Shown piece after piece: positions 7,871 to 17,263 of a stretch of DNA of 64,000 bases. Positions within the stretch are counted from its first letter, which is position 1, and each line of letters opens with the position of its first letter. The translations under genes and the position numbers were made by a program. The stretch comes from Salinivirga cyanobacteriivorans (lineage in GTDB: Bacteria; Bacteroidota; Bacteroidia; Bacteroidales; Salinivirgaceae), in assembly GCF_001443605.1 (NCBI RefSeq), contig NZ_CP013118.1, positions 2,429,501 to 2,493,500 on the forward strand. Reading direction: 5' to 3'. The notes under the pieces are model-generated. The model had not been told where the DNA came from. It was given only the letters and a program-made list of their open reading frames with translations, and ran no database searches.

Positions 7871-10800
7871 ATGCCAGACAACAAGCCTAAAGACGAGGCT
7901 TTGAAGATTCGTGTTGAATTATTAGAAAAGCAAATTTCCGAAAGAGAAAAAGAACTCAATTGTCTTAAAAAATTTTCAGACACAATTGAAAACAATGATC
8001 ACAACTTGCCCGAAATATTTAATAAGGTTATAAACATAATTCCTGATGCCTGGCAATACCCGGAAATAACCAGTGCAAAAATTACTTTTGATAACGTTCA
8101 ATATACTTCCCAAAATTTTAAAGAAAGCGATAAAACACAAAAAGCCAATATACAGACACATAAAATAAAAAGAGGTCAAATAGAAGTTTTTTATGCTGAT
8201 GAAAAACCGGATGCTTACGAAGGACCATTTTTAAAAGAAGAACGCAACTTACTAAACATGCTTGCAGAACGACTTGGCAGGGTAGCAGAAAGACATGAAA
8301 CAATTGTTAACTGGCAAAATAGCGAAACACGTTTCAGAGAGCTTTTTCAAAACGATCAAAGGGCAATAATTGTATATAATTCCTTAGCTAAGGGGAGCGA
8401 ATTCATAATAAAAAATGCCAATAAAACCGCAGAAAAATTAGATGATTTAAAAGCAGAAGATATTATTGGCCTCAGTGTTCAGGAGGCTTTACCTAAAAAC
8501 AAGGCTCCTATTGTTAAGGAGTTATTGAATAAGGTCTGTCGCACAGGAAAACCAGTGAAACAAGAACATCTAATATCAAAAGCGCCAGGAATAAATGAAT
8601 GGCGTGAATATTATGTTTACAAAATTTCTACAGGTGAACTGATAACTGCTTACAGAGACATAACCAAAGAAAAAGAGATGGGTACTGAGCGAGCTCTGAC
8701 AATCAAGCTGCTTCAGCATCTGCATGCTGAAAAAAGCAAGTCGGACATGCTCTTGCGGGTATCGGGGCTTATACAGGAATGGTGTGGGTGTAAGGATGTA
8801 AGCATCTTGTTGCGAAATGGTAAAAAATATATGTATTACAAGTATCAACCAGGTACAACTGAACTTAAAACAGCAGATTTATCTTTTACCAAAGAAAAAA
8901 ACGTAAGCAAACTTTTCGACAAATTGGCTCATGGGCAAACCGAACAATCACTTTCAGTTTTCACAAAAAATCACAGTTTGTGGTATACCCAATCTTCAAT
9001 ACTAAAACTAACCAGCGAAGAAACATACAAGCAAACACGTACCTTGCTTGATAAACTTGGGCAAAAGGCAGAATCTTTTCTTTTAATACCAATAAAATAT
9101 AAGGACCAATTCTTAGGGTTTATACAGGCAAGTGACATTCGTCAACATATTTTTACAGAAAAAATGGTGAGCATACTAGAGCAATTCAGTGTAAACCTTG
9201 CACTTGCTATTTTCCAGCAAGAAACGGCCGATGCACTTTATGAAAGCAGGAAACAATACAAGCTTTTGGTAGAAAACCAAAACGATTTTGTTATACAAAC
9301 AGATCTAAATTTTAAAATACTGTATATAAGTCCATCAATTATTAAATTTTTAGGAGAACCAGAATCAAAATTAGTAGGGCGATCTTTTCTTGAAATAAGC
9401 GAAAAAAAAGATATCGAACTACTTAAAAAAGAATATAAAAAGGCAATAAAGCCGCCGTATTATTCATCTTATACGAAGCAAACAACCATAAATAATCAAA
9501 CTTATACTATTGAATGGTCTGGCTCGGCGGTCTTTAATAAAAACGGAGAAATAACATCAGTAGTGAGTGTTGGGCGCGATATAACAGCTCTTAAACAAGT
9601 TGAACAAACATTAAAACAAAGTGAAGCACGATTCAAAGAAATATTTCAGTCTGTTAAGGAAGGTATTATCTATTTTGACACAAAAGGAAAAGTAATTTTT
9701 GCAAATGAAGCTTTAGAAAACATAACAGGGGTTCCGGTAAGTGAACTTGAAGGTAAAAATGCATTTCATCTTGCCCGAAAATTTGTCTCGGGCAAACAAT
9801 TGCCCCAACTCATAAAAAAAGTTGCACAGGCCGTTAGTGGCCAATCGCTTCAGCCTTTTGAATTACCATACAACAATAAAATTATTGAAATAAGTGCAAA
9901 CTACGCAAAAAACAGTAATCGAATTACATCATCATTACGGGATGTAACTGCTGCAAGAGAAGCAAAAATACAGCTTGCAGAGAGTGAAAAAAAATACAGA
10001 AACATTTTCGAAAATGCACCTGTAGGCGTTTTTCAAACCAATGCAAAAGGCGAAGTACTGCTCATTAATTTCGAAATGGCCAGGATATTGGGATTTGATT
10101 CAGCTGATGAAGCCATAAAATATTACTACAATTTGGGAAAACAGCTTTATGTGCATGCAGAAAAACGCGAACAATTTCTAAAACAAATAAAAAAACACGG
10201 CTTTGTCGATAATTTTGAATACCAGGCTAAAAAGAAAAACGGCGCACACATTTGGTTATCAATGAACGCTCGTATTGCCAAAAAAGCTGGTAAAGACAGC
10301 TTTATAATGGAGGGCTTTACTTCAGACATCACCCAAAGGAAAAAGGCTGAAATTGCCCTTAAAGAACAAAAACTGCTTTTTGAGGCCATGTTCCATTCCA
10401 TCACCGATGCCATTATCATAACAGATACACAGAAAAAAATTATTCTTGCAAACAAAGGCCTTCAACAAACATTTGGGTATAAAACAGAGGCTATTGAGGG
10501 GGAGTCTACAAAAAAATTACTGGCCCATACTGAAAAGACAAACATATCAGAAAATACAGTTGCAAAATCAGAAGATTCTCCTGCAAAAGATTTCTATATC
10601 GCTTCATATAAGCGGGCCGACGGCACAATATTCTCGGGAGAAACCTTCGGACGCAAACTTTATGATTTAAAAGACGCCTGGATCGGAAACCTGGAGATTA
10701 TTCGGGATATATCAGAACGACAGAATTTTATTCAACAACTTGAAGCAGCTAAAAACAAAGCTGAACAAAGCGACCAGCTCAAATCTGCATTTTTGGCAAA

Positions 10801-11467
10801 CATGAGCCATGAAATACGCACACCCATGAATGGAATTCTGGGTTTTGCTCAAATGTTTTTACATTCAGAACTAAACCGCGACAAACAAAAACGATATGCC
10901 AAAATTATAATTGACAACACAAAACAGCTTCTGACTATTGTAAACGATATACTGGATATTTCACTCATTGAGGCAGAGCAAATGCGACTTGTATTTAAAG
11001 AGACCGACATAAAACAATTGTGCAAAGAACTACATGATTTGTATGATCATCAGGCGGTTGGTAAAAACATTGATTTAAAATATATAGTTGAAGATCAAAT
11101 TTCACCGGAAATTGAAACCGATCCTGTCAGATTAAAACAAATATTAGGAAACCTGATTCACAATGCCATTAAATTCACTTCTGAAGGGTTTGTAGAGTTT
11201 GGTTTTAAACAAAAAAACAGCGAAATACTTTTTTCCATAAAAGATTCCGGCATTGGCATCGACGCTGAAGTTTTAGATGAAATGTTTGATCGCTTCAGAC
11301 AAGAAGAATTACAAGACTCCAAAAAATTGGGCGGTACTGGATTAGGTCTGTCGATTTCGAAAAAACTGGTTGAATTACTTGGAGGTAAAATTTGGGCCGA
11401 ATCAAAAAAAGGCCTGGGCTCAAAATTCTTCTTTACCATACCAGTCAATCCAAAAAAACGCAATTAA
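7871..11467 (+). CDS. Large soluble multi-PAS/GAF sensor histidine kinase
   Basis: The 1198-residue protein has no membrane segment. A short coiled coil at the start is followed by PAS-like units near 150-270, 460-580, 585-700, 705-830 and 835-960, with a GAF-like unit near 290-455. The HisKA motif [15 protein letters not shown] has the phospho-acceptor His980. The ATPase part has [10 protein letters not shown] (N box), DSGIGID (G1) and [13 protein letters not shown] (G2). There is no receiver domain and no response regulator gene beside it, so its partner is elsewhere. The many sensor units suggest it integrates intracellular signals. Its stop overlaps the convergent GPP34 gene by 4 bases. 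Confidence 0.92.
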   Translation: MPDNKPKDEALKIRVELLEKQISEREKELNCLKKFSDTIENNDHNLPEIFNKVINIIPDAWQYPEITSAKITFDNVQYTSQNFKESDKTQKANIQTHKIKRGQIEVFYADEKPDAYEGPFLKEERNLLNMLAERLGRVAERHETIVNWQNSETRFRELFQNDQRAIIVYNSLAKGSEFIIKNANKTAEKLDDLKAEDIIGLSVQEALPKNKAPIVKELLNKVCRTGKPVKQEHLISKAPGINEWREYYVYKISTGELITAYRDITKEKEMGTERALTIKLLQHLHAEKSKSDMLLRVSGLIQEWCGCKDVSILLRNGKKYMYYKYQPGTTELKTADLSFTKEKNVSKLFDKLAHGQTEQSLSVFTKNHSLWYTQSSILKLTSEETYKQTRTLLDKLGQKAESFLLIPIKYKDQFLGFIQASDIRQHIFTEKMVSILEQFSVNLALAIFQQETADALYESRKQYKLLVENQNDFVIQTDLNFKILYISPSIIKFLGEPESKLVGRSFLEISEKKDIELLKKEYKKAIKPPYYSSYTKQTTINNQTYTIEWSGSAVFNKNGEITSVVSVGRDITALKQVEQTLKQSEARFKEIFQSVKEGIIYFDTKGKVIFANEALENITGVPVSELEGKNAFHLARKFVSGKQLPQLIKKVAQAVSGQSLQPFELPYNNKIIEISANYAKNSNRITSSLRDVTAAREAKIQLAESEKKYRNIFENAPVGVFQTNAKGEVLLINFEMARILGFDSADEAIKYYYNLGKQLYVHAEKREQFLKQIKKHGFVDNFEYQAKKKNGAHIWLSMNARIAKKAGKDSFIMEGFTSDITQRKKAEIALKEQKLLFEAMFHSITDAIIITDTQKKIILANKGLQQTFGYKTEAIEGESTKKLLAHTEKTNISENTVAKSEDSPAKDFYIASYKRADGTIFSGETFGRKLYDLKDAWIGNLEIIRDISERQNFIQQLEAAKNKAEQSDQLKSAFLANMSHEIRTPMNGILGFAQMFLHSELNRDKQKRYAKIIIDNTKQLLTIVNDILDISLIEAEQMRLVFKETDIKQLCKELHDLYDHQAVGKNIDLKYIVEDQISPEIETDPVRLKQILGNLIHNAIKFTSEGFVEFGFKQKNSEILFSIKDSGIGIDAEVLDEMFDRFRQEELQDSKKLGGTGLGLSISKKLVELLGGKIWAESKKGLGSKFFFTIPVNPKKRN

Positions 11468-12147
11468 CCGCCCGCGGATGCGGAACTACCTGCAATAGCG
11501 GCTACCGAAGCTGCCGCAACTGCAGCCTGCATTTCCTGTATTGCATCCTGAATTCCCTCTGCAACAGGATTTTCTGCGATCTTTTGTTTAACCTTCTTCT
11601 TAAAAACTTTCCTGTCAGAAATTTTCTTTTCAAATGGCTTAAAAAGCTTAATGGCATAAACTACGCTCATCAAACTCGCTTCTGAGGTGGTGAGAGGTTC
11701 AGGGCCTTCTACTTTTTTCTTCAGGCTCGCCATCAAATTATCTCTTGTTACATTATCCGAAACCGAAATTTTCAGATAAGGAATGAACAAAAATTGGTGA
11801 TTTTCGACCCTGAGCATTCCTTGCTGCTCCATTAAATGAAATAATGGCTTGCGATAATGCGATGCTTTATTCGATAAGGCATTGATCCACCGCTTTGCCT
11901 TTCTGGATTTATTTCGTTCATTTACAAATTTCCAGACTATTTCATGTGCAGTAGTTAAACCGGAGGGCCGTGATTTTACAACAACCTTTTTCTGATCAAA
12001 ATCAATGGCTTTGGCTTCAACTAAATCTAGCATTAAGGTTCCTGCAATGCCCATGTTCAAAACCTGTTTGGATATTAACCAATACGGCTTTTTAGGGTGA
12101 CAGGCAAGCAACAACAATTTTTCGGGGTTGGTCTTTAGTTTTTCCAT
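11464..12147 (-). CDS. GPP34 (Golgi phosphoprotein 3-like) family protein
   Basis: The 227-residue protein follows the GPP34 pattern: LLLLACHPKKPYWLIS, NMGIAGTLMLDLVEAKAI, a DQKKVVVKSRP strand, a KRWINALSNKASHYRKPLFH helix, and LMEQQGMLRVE then a FIPYLKI strand. Eukaryotic GOLPH3/Vps74 binds phosphatidylinositol 4-phosphate and retains glycosyltransferases; the bacterial role is not known. The C-terminal 20 residues are an Ala/Ser/Gly tail unlike the family core. It has its own promoter-like element 20 bases upstream and no operon partner. Confidence 0.75.
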   Translation of the reverse strand: MEKLKTNPEKLLLLACHPKKPYWLISKQVLNMGIAGTLMLDLVEAKAIDFDQKKVVVKSRPSGLTTAHEIVWKFVNERNKSRKAKRWINALSNKASHYRKPLFHLMEQQGMLRVENHQFLFIPYLKISVSDNVTRDNLMASLKKKVEGPEPLTTSEASLMSVVYAIKLFKPFEKKISDRKVFKKKVKQKIAENPVAEGIQDAIQEMQAAVAAASVAAIAGSSASAGG

Positions 12148-12166
12148 AGTATTTTGGGTTAATACT

Positions 12167-12174
12167 CAAAGTTA
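12167..12174 (-). promoter_or_regulatory. Bacteroidota -7 element for the GPP34 gene
   Basis: On the minus strand this reads TAACTTTG, an exact TAnnTTTG match, 20 bases before the GPP34 start codon. That spacing leaves a short leader. Confidence 0.5.
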
Positions 12175-12264
12175 TGAAAAACCTAAAACCAAATCAACTA
12201 TAATTTGAGGCACAATAAATTTAAAGTTCTAAATAAAAGCTAGAATCAATGAAGAAGCGAAATT

Positions 12265-12885
12265 TTACTTTAATTTTAAATCAGGGTATTTAGTTTTGAA
12301 TTTACGCACCTTTGGTTTAATCACATAGCTACAATATGGGGCAAATTCATTTTTCTCATAATAATCCTGATGGCTGACCTCTGCCTTATAGAACCTGTCA
12401 AGCGGTTTAACTTCCGTAACAGCCTTTTTATCATACTGGTCACTTGCATTCAACCCTTCAATTACCTGATCAATAATTTTCATGTCCTCCTGGTTTGTAT
12501 AATAAATGGCCGATCGGTACTGCGTGCCTATATCAGCACCCTGCCTATTCAGTTGAGTTGGATCATGAATAGTAAAAAATATATCTAGAATTTGTTCAAG
12601 TGAAATTGTTTCGGGGTTGTATGTAATTTTAACCACCTCAGCATGCCCCGTACTCCCGGTGGTTACCTCCTGATAGCTGGGATCGCTGGTATGTCCACCT
12701 GCATAACCAGAAACAGCAGATGAAACGCCCTTTGTCATATTAAAAACTGCTTCAATACACCAAAAGCAACCACCACCCAGAACTATTGTTTTTTCTTCTG
12801 TACTCATATTATTTGCATTAATCGTATTCGTAAAAGACATGGCCATAAGCCATACCATTATTATTGTTTTAAAATAACTTTTCAT
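12265..12885 (-). CDS. msrA: Peptide methionine sulfoxide reductase A, exported
   Basis: The 206-residue protein reduces methionine-S-sulfoxide in proteins. The active site GGGCFWC has catalytic Cys40 and is followed by GYAGGHTSDPSYQEVTTGSTGHAE, the classic MsrA core. A C-terminal PYCSYV Cys can act in resolution. An N-terminal signal peptide (to about residue 24) implies a periplasmic enzyme, unlike the cytoplasmic E. coli form. No MsrB domain is fused or adjacent. It is monocistronic and divergent from the aminopeptidase gene. Confidence 0.95.
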   Translation of the reverse strand: MKSYFKTIIMVWLMAMSFTNTINANNMSTEEKTIVLGGGCFWCIEAVFNMTKGVSSAVSGYAGGHTSDPSYQEVTTGSTGHAEVVKITYNPETISLEQILDIFFTIHDPTQLNRQGADIGTQYRSAIYYTNQEDMKIIDQVIEGLNASDQYDKKAVTEVKPLDRFYKAEVSHQDYYEKNEFAPYCSYVIKPKVRKFKTKYPDLKLK

Positions 12886-12919
12886 AGCCGGGTATTTGTT
12901 TAAATAAACACCTCCAAAA

Positions 12920-12927
12920 TATTTTTG
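12920..12927 (+). promoter_or_regulatory. Bacteroidota -7 element (TATTTTTG)
   Basis: An exact TAnnTTTG match lies 119 bases before the aminopeptidase P start. Transcription from here would give a leader of about 110 bases that contains the alternating GAGGC/GCCTC elements at 12937-12995. Confidence 0.4.
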
Positions 12928-12936
12928 TTTGTTATA

Positions 12937-12995
12937 GAGGCACCCATGGTTTAGTCTGCCTCAAATGAGGCATTAATTATTATGAGTTTAGCCTC
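12937..12995. repeat. Alternating GAGGC/GCCTC elements
   Basis: GAGGC (12937-12941), GCCTC (12958-12962), GAGGC (12967-12971) and GCCTC (12991-12995) alternate in 59 bases. The central pair forms the tight palindrome TGCCTCAAATGAGGCA. They could form alternative hairpins in the leader of the aminopeptidase transcript, or bind a regulator between the divergent msrA and pepP genes. Confidence 0.4.
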
Positions 12996-13046
12996 GGAAT
13001 TATTAATTTAGAATCTTTTTAAAAGACAAATTAAAATCCATAAAAT

Positions 13047-14438
13047 ATGTTTAAAAAAGAAGTTTATACAGAGCGCCGGAACAATCTCAAAGCTAAGATG
13101 TCTGGCGGCATAGCATTTTTTCCCGGGCATTCAGAATCTCCTATGAATGCGCCTGCGAACACTTTCCATTTTCGTCAAAACAGCTCATTTTTATATTATT
13201 TTGGGCTGGACTTTCCTGACATTGCTGGTGTTGTAGACCTTGATAGCGGGGAAAGCATAGTGTTTGGTGACGACGTTACAATGGATGACATTATCTGGAT
13301 GGGGCCACAACCCTCAATGAAAGAACGTTGCGCTGAAGTTGGGGTAACCGACAGCCGCACCTACAGTGAGCTATTCAATTACATAAAAAAAGCTGTAGAT
13401 GCAGGCCGTAAAATACATTTTCTGCCACAATACCGCGCCGACAACAAAATACTTATGGAGGCCTTAACAGGTATTCGCGCAGCTGAAATTAATCGTTACC
13501 AATCGGTAGAATTAATCAAAGCAGTAGTTGCACAGCGCAGCATCAAAGATGAATATGAGATAGAAGAGCTTAAAAAAGCAGCTGCAACCGGGTACAATAT
13601 GCATGTAACCGCCATGAAGATGGCCATGCCCGGAGTATGGGAACAAAAAATTGCCGGTACCATTGAAGGAATTGCCGTTGCAGGTGGCGGAATGCTCTCA
13701 TTTCCGGTAATCTTATCACAAAACGGACAAACACTGCACAACCACGACCACAGTCAAACACTGAAAGAAGACAGACTAATGCTTACCGATGCAGGAGCAG
13801 AAACCGGCATGCACTATGCCAGCGACTTCACCCGTACCGTACCAGTGGGCGGAAAATTCTCTGATCGTCAGCGTGATATTTACAACATTGTTTTGGCTGC
13901 CAACAACAAGGCTACCTCAATGGCAAAACCCGGCATACCTTATTTTGATGTACACGTTGAAGCAGCCAAAGTACTGGCTTCAGGACTGAAAGACCTCGGT
14001 ATAATGAAAGGTAACCCGGAAGAAGCTGCCCGAACAGGTGCTTACGCCTTGTTCCAGCCACATGGACTGGGTCACATGATGGGACTTGATGTGCACGACA
14101 TGGAAGATATCGGTGAAAACTATGTGGGATACGACGATGAAATAAAACGTTCTGAAATATTTGGTCTTGCAGGTCTCCGCCTGGGAAGAAAATTACAACC
14201 CGGATTTGTACTAACCAATGAGCCCGGATGTTATTTCATTCCCGAATTAATCGACAAATGGGAAAGTGAGAAGAAATTTGCAGACTTTATTAACTATGAT
14301 AAAGTTAAAGAATATATAGATTTTGGTGGCATCAGGCTCGAAGACGACCTGCTCATTACAGACAATGGCGCAGAATTAATTGGTGATCGTATTCCAATTT
14401 CTGTAGAAGATGTTGAAAAAACCATGAATGAATCATAA
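13047..14438 (+). CDS. pepP: Aminopeptidase P family metallopeptidase (M24)
   Basis: The 463-residue cytosolic enzyme removes N-terminal residues before proline. The N-domain ends near residue 170; it includes FRQNSSFLYYFGLDFPD, typical of AMP_N. The catalytic pita-bread fold shows the dinuclear metal ligands: Asp near 248 (LTDAGAETG), Asp near 259 (SDFTRT), His near 343 (GLGHMMGLDVHD), Glu near 392 (TNEPGCYF) and Glu near 431 (IRLEDDLLI). Length matches the family. It is followed by a strong hairpin terminator. Confidence 0.92.
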   Translation: MFKKEVYTERRNNLKAKMSGGIAFFPGHSESPMNAPANTFHFRQNSSFLYYFGLDFPDIAGVVDLDSGESIVFGDDVTMDDIIWMGPQPSMKERCAEVGVTDSRTYSELFNYIKKAVDAGRKIHFLPQYRADNKILMEALTGIRAAEINRYQSVELIKAVVAQRSIKDEYEIEELKKAAATGYNMHVTAMKMAMPGVWEQKIAGTIEGIAVAGGGMLSFPVILSQNGQTLHNHDHSQTLKEDRLMLTDAGAETGMHYASDFTRTVPVGGKFSDRQRDIYNIVLAANNKATSMAKPGIPYFDVHVEAAKVLASGLKDLGIMKGNPEEAARTGAYALFQPHGLGHMMGLDVHDMEDIGENYVGYDDEIKRSEIFGLAGLRLGRKLQPGFVLTNEPGCYFIPELIDKWESEKKFADFINYDKVKEYIDFGGIRLEDDLLITDNGAELIGDRIPISVEDVEKTMNES

Positions 14439-14458
14439 TTGATCTTAATAAGGATACC

Positions 14459-14493
14459 AAAGCGCAGTGAACATTTTCATTGCGCTTTTTTTT
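14459..14493. terminator. Bidirectional hairpin terminator between pepP and araC-type gene
   Basis: AAAGCGCAGTGAA pairs with TTCATTGCGCTTT around a 3-base loop, with one mismatch, and is followed by a T-run on the plus strand. It starts 21 bases after the pepP stop and overlaps the last codons of the convergent AraC-family gene. Confidence 0.8.
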
Positions 14494-15604
14494 GATAGGC
14501 ACCGGGGGTATAGCCGGTCATATTTTTAAAAACACGATTAAAAGTAGCTTTGGAATTAAAACCACAATCATAGGCAATGGCAATTATTGAGAAATTTTGC
14601 TTTGCCTTGTCCTGACATGCATCTTTAAATGCCTCTACTCGAAATTGATTAACAAAATCGAAAAAACGCATGTGTAAATTACGGTTCAGTATACCTGAAA
14701 AATAGTCTGGCGAAACATTAAGCTGATGACTGAGCTCCTTTAAGGTTAAGTCGGGCTTCAGGTAAGGCTTTTCTATATTCATGTATTCAAGTAGTTGATG
14801 AACGAAAGCCTCATCTTTAGTCTGCAGTGGCTGCTGGTTATCAGCATGAGCTTGTTTTTCGACATTTATCCCTGGTTGGTTCACGCTGTAAAACACGTTG
14901 GTTTGGCGCAACCCATAAAAACCCATGGTCAGAATAAATAACGATCCCACTATAAAAGTTGATAGCTGCAATACCTGGAAATTCAACAAATTTAAGAAGT
15001 AATCGCCCAGAAACAGCAAGCTATTTATTGCATAGGCAATAATAGCTGCCACTAAAATAAACTTCAACCAGCTTAAATCTATATTTTCTACTTTCGAATA
15101 ATAATTTCTGATTTTCTTTCGGTAACGGCTAATTAGCAATAACCCCCATATAAAATAACCCTGTGTAAAAAGCGCAATTCCGTTTACCATAACAGGATAA
15201 ATCGGATTGGCTTTAAAATTTTCGCTTTGCATTTCTGCAATACGATTTTCAGCGGGCATAGAATAGGTTGAAACCCACATTAATATAAAAGCCAAAAGAA
15301 AAGGCGCAAAATGCAACAAATAATGGGGTTTAAATTTAAACTTTACGGTTGTAAAAGACTTAATATAAAACCACAACAGGGGGCCGTGCAAAAAAATCAA
15401 AGGTGGAGAAACATGAATAAAAAATGGATATGGATAATTATTGACAATATTGTATTGTTCAATATAAGAGGCCACAATAGTAAAACCCATTACAAATAAC
15501 AAAACAGCTAAAAAATAGTCGGGCACAGCTTTTTGTCTTTTTGTAAGCACCAAAATGCCTAAAAACAATGCTTCAAAAATCCCAATAATTAAAATTGTAG
15601 TCAT
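14477..15604 (-). CDS. AraC-family regulator with membrane sensor domain
   Basis: The 375-residue protein has about seven hydrophobic helices in the first 240 residues. These include an HGPLLWFYIKSF segment characteristic of this membrane-anchored AraC group. A C-terminal AraC HTH follows (LTLKELSHQLNVSPDYFSGILN, then FSIIAIAYDCGFNSKATFNRVFKNMTGYTPGAYQ). The topology suggests a membrane receptor that binds DNA directly, without phosphorelay. No co-transcribed target gene is visible. Ligand and regulon are unknown. Confidence 0.9.
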   Translation of the reverse strand: MTTILIIGIFEALFLGILVLTKRQKAVPDYFLAVLLFVMGFTIVASYIEQYNIVNNYPYPFFIHVSPPLIFLHGPLLWFYIKSFTTVKFKFKPHYLLHFAPFLLAFILMWVSTYSMPAENRIAEMQSENFKANPIYPVMVNGIALFTQGYFIWGLLLISRYRKKIRNYYSKVENIDLSWLKFILVAAIIAYAINSLLFLGDYFLNLLNFQVLQLSTFIVGSLFILTMGFYGLRQTNVFYSVNQPGINVEKQAHADNQQPLQTKDEAFVHQLLEYMNIEKPYLKPDLTLKELSHQLNVSPDYFSGILNRNLHMRFFDFVNQFRVEAFKDACQDKAKQNFSIIAIAYDCGFNSKATFNRVFKNMTGYTPGAYQKKAQ

Positions 15605-15912
15605 GGGAGCAATTTACACAGAAAAACAAATATTATGAACCGGGCCATTACAAAAATTTTGACGCATTAATGCTGAGCATGTCGAAGTAAACTCGCATGG
15701 TTATAATGAAACTACAAACAGTCCCTGGTTTTCATAGACTTATTACAGAGAGCTCCACATGGTTACAAAAATCAAAGCTATAAACGTATGAAAACGCCTG
15801 GGCAAACATTCACATACATCGAAACATAAAAACCGGCACAATTACAATAGAACAGTCAAAATCCCTTTATCTTTGCAATGAATTTCAAACCATTTGATTT
15901 AAACAAACTTTT
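15605..15912. other. Intergenic region between araC-type gene and endonuclease gene
   Basis: These 308 bases hold the divergent control regions of the two genes. Apart from the TATCTTTG element at 15868 I see no gene, RNA or strong hairpin. Confidence 0.5.
15868..15875 (+). promoter_or_regulatory. Bacteroidota -7 element (TATCTTTG)
   Basis: An exact TAnnTTTG match 37 bases before the endonuclease ATG. A -33 element is not obvious. Confidence 0.5.
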
Positions 15913-17259
15913 ATGAATTATCGAAAGCTTTTAGTGCTCGTACTTTTTTTGAGCACCATACAACTATCAGCCCAGGTTCCTTCTGGTTACTATGATAATG
16001 CGCAGGGGTTAAACGGAACCGAACTTCGCCAGGCGCTTCATGACATCATAGACAATCACAACACTCAATCATATTCTGCTTTATGGACGCACTTTCAGGA
16101 AACAGACCGTAAAGACAATAACAAAGTTTGGGATATGTATTCCGATGTTCCCGGCGGAACGCCACCATACGAATTTGCATTTGTTTCGGATCAATGCGGC
16201 AGCTACCAGGCTGAAGGCGATTGCTATAACCGTGAACATTCCTGGCCTAAAAGCTGGTTTAACGAAGACTACCCGATGTACACAGATATGTTTCATGTGG
16301 TCCCATCCGATGGCTATGTAAACGGTCAACGGGGTAACCACCCTTATGGAGAAACTAATGATGCGTTCTGGATTTCGCAAAACGGTTCAAAAGTTGGCAC
16401 ATCTTCTTTTTCAACAATGAGTGGAACTGTATTTGAACCAATAGATGCATATAAAGGCGATTTTGCAAGAAACTACATGTACATGATAACCCGTTATTAC
16501 AATGAAGATACCGACTGGTATACAAACGACCTGGTGAACGGTGCAAATTTTACTTCTGTGGGTATTGCACTTATGCTAAAATGGCACGAGGAGGACCCGG
16601 TTAGCCAAAAAGAAATTGACCGTAATGATGCCATTTACCAAATTCAGGGCAACCGGAATCCGTTTATAGACCATCCGGAATATGCCAATGCTGTTTGGGG
16701 AGCAGTAAACACGCCGCCATATTTCATTAACCAGCTTACCGACACCACTTTGGCCGAAGGCGAAACACTTGAACTGGACATTTATTTTAATGATAATGAC
16801 CCAGAATCTGTATCTATCGAGTGGAATTGCCTGTTTTGCTCGGCAGATTTTATCTCTTTAACAAATGTAGCAGATGGACATACACGCCTTACAGCAGCTC
16901 CAGTATCAGGCGATGCAGGCAGTTATTCGGTAGCTATTATCGCCAACGATGGGGTAAATGATACTCCGAACTACCTGTTTGACCTGGTAGTGGAACAAGG
17001 TAATGCCATTCCTGAAATTGATGACCACATAGAGATTGCGCCAAATCCAACGAGCAACACATTTGTGATAAAAGACATTGCAACACACTCCGAAGCAGAA
17101 AAAGTTGTAGTTTATAATGTTGCCGGACAAATAGTTGATTCTTTTATCCTAAACCAAAATTCCGGGGTAGAGTTCGGGTCCCGTTATCAGCAGGGAACCT
17201 ATATTGTGAAAATAATATCCTCATCATACACATTTACTCAAAAACTCGTAAAACAATAA
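15913..17259 (+). CDS. Secreted endonuclease I family nuclease with type IX sorting domain
   Basis: The 448-residue protein has a signal peptide to about residue 20. An endonuclease I domain (EndA/NucM) spans roughly 25-255; its CYNREHSWPKSWF motif contains the catalytic His region, and MFHVVPSDGYVNGQRGNHPYG follows. A cadherin/Ig-like module sits near 270-365 (PPYFINQLTDTTLAEGE). The last 75 residues are a T9SS type A sorting domain (IAPNPTSNTF ... GTYIVKI ... KLVKQ). It is therefore exported across the outer membrane and probably digests extracellular DNA or RNA. The next gene starts 4 bases after its stop. Confidence 0.93.
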   Translation: MNYRKLLVLVLFLSTIQLSAQVPSGYYDNAQGLNGTELRQALHDIIDNHNTQSYSALWTHFQETDRKDNNKVWDMYSDVPGGTPPYEFAFVSDQCGSYQAEGDCYNREHSWPKSWFNEDYPMYTDMFHVVPSDGYVNGQRGNHPYGETNDAFWISQNGSKVGTSSFSTMSGTVFEPIDAYKGDFARNYMYMITRYYNEDTDWYTNDLVNGANFTSVGIALMLKWHEEDPVSQKEIDRNDAIYQIQGNRNPFIDHPEYANAVWGAVNTPPYFINQLTDTTLAEGETLELDIYFNDNDPESVSIEWNCLFCSADFISLTNVADGHTRLTAAPVSGDAGSYSVAIIANDGVNDTPNYLFDLVVEQGNAIPEIDDHIEIAPNPTSNTFVIKDIATHSEAEKVVVYNVAGQIVDSFILNQNSGVEFGSRYQQGTYIVKIISSSYTFTQKLVKQ

Positions 17260-17263
17260 ACCA

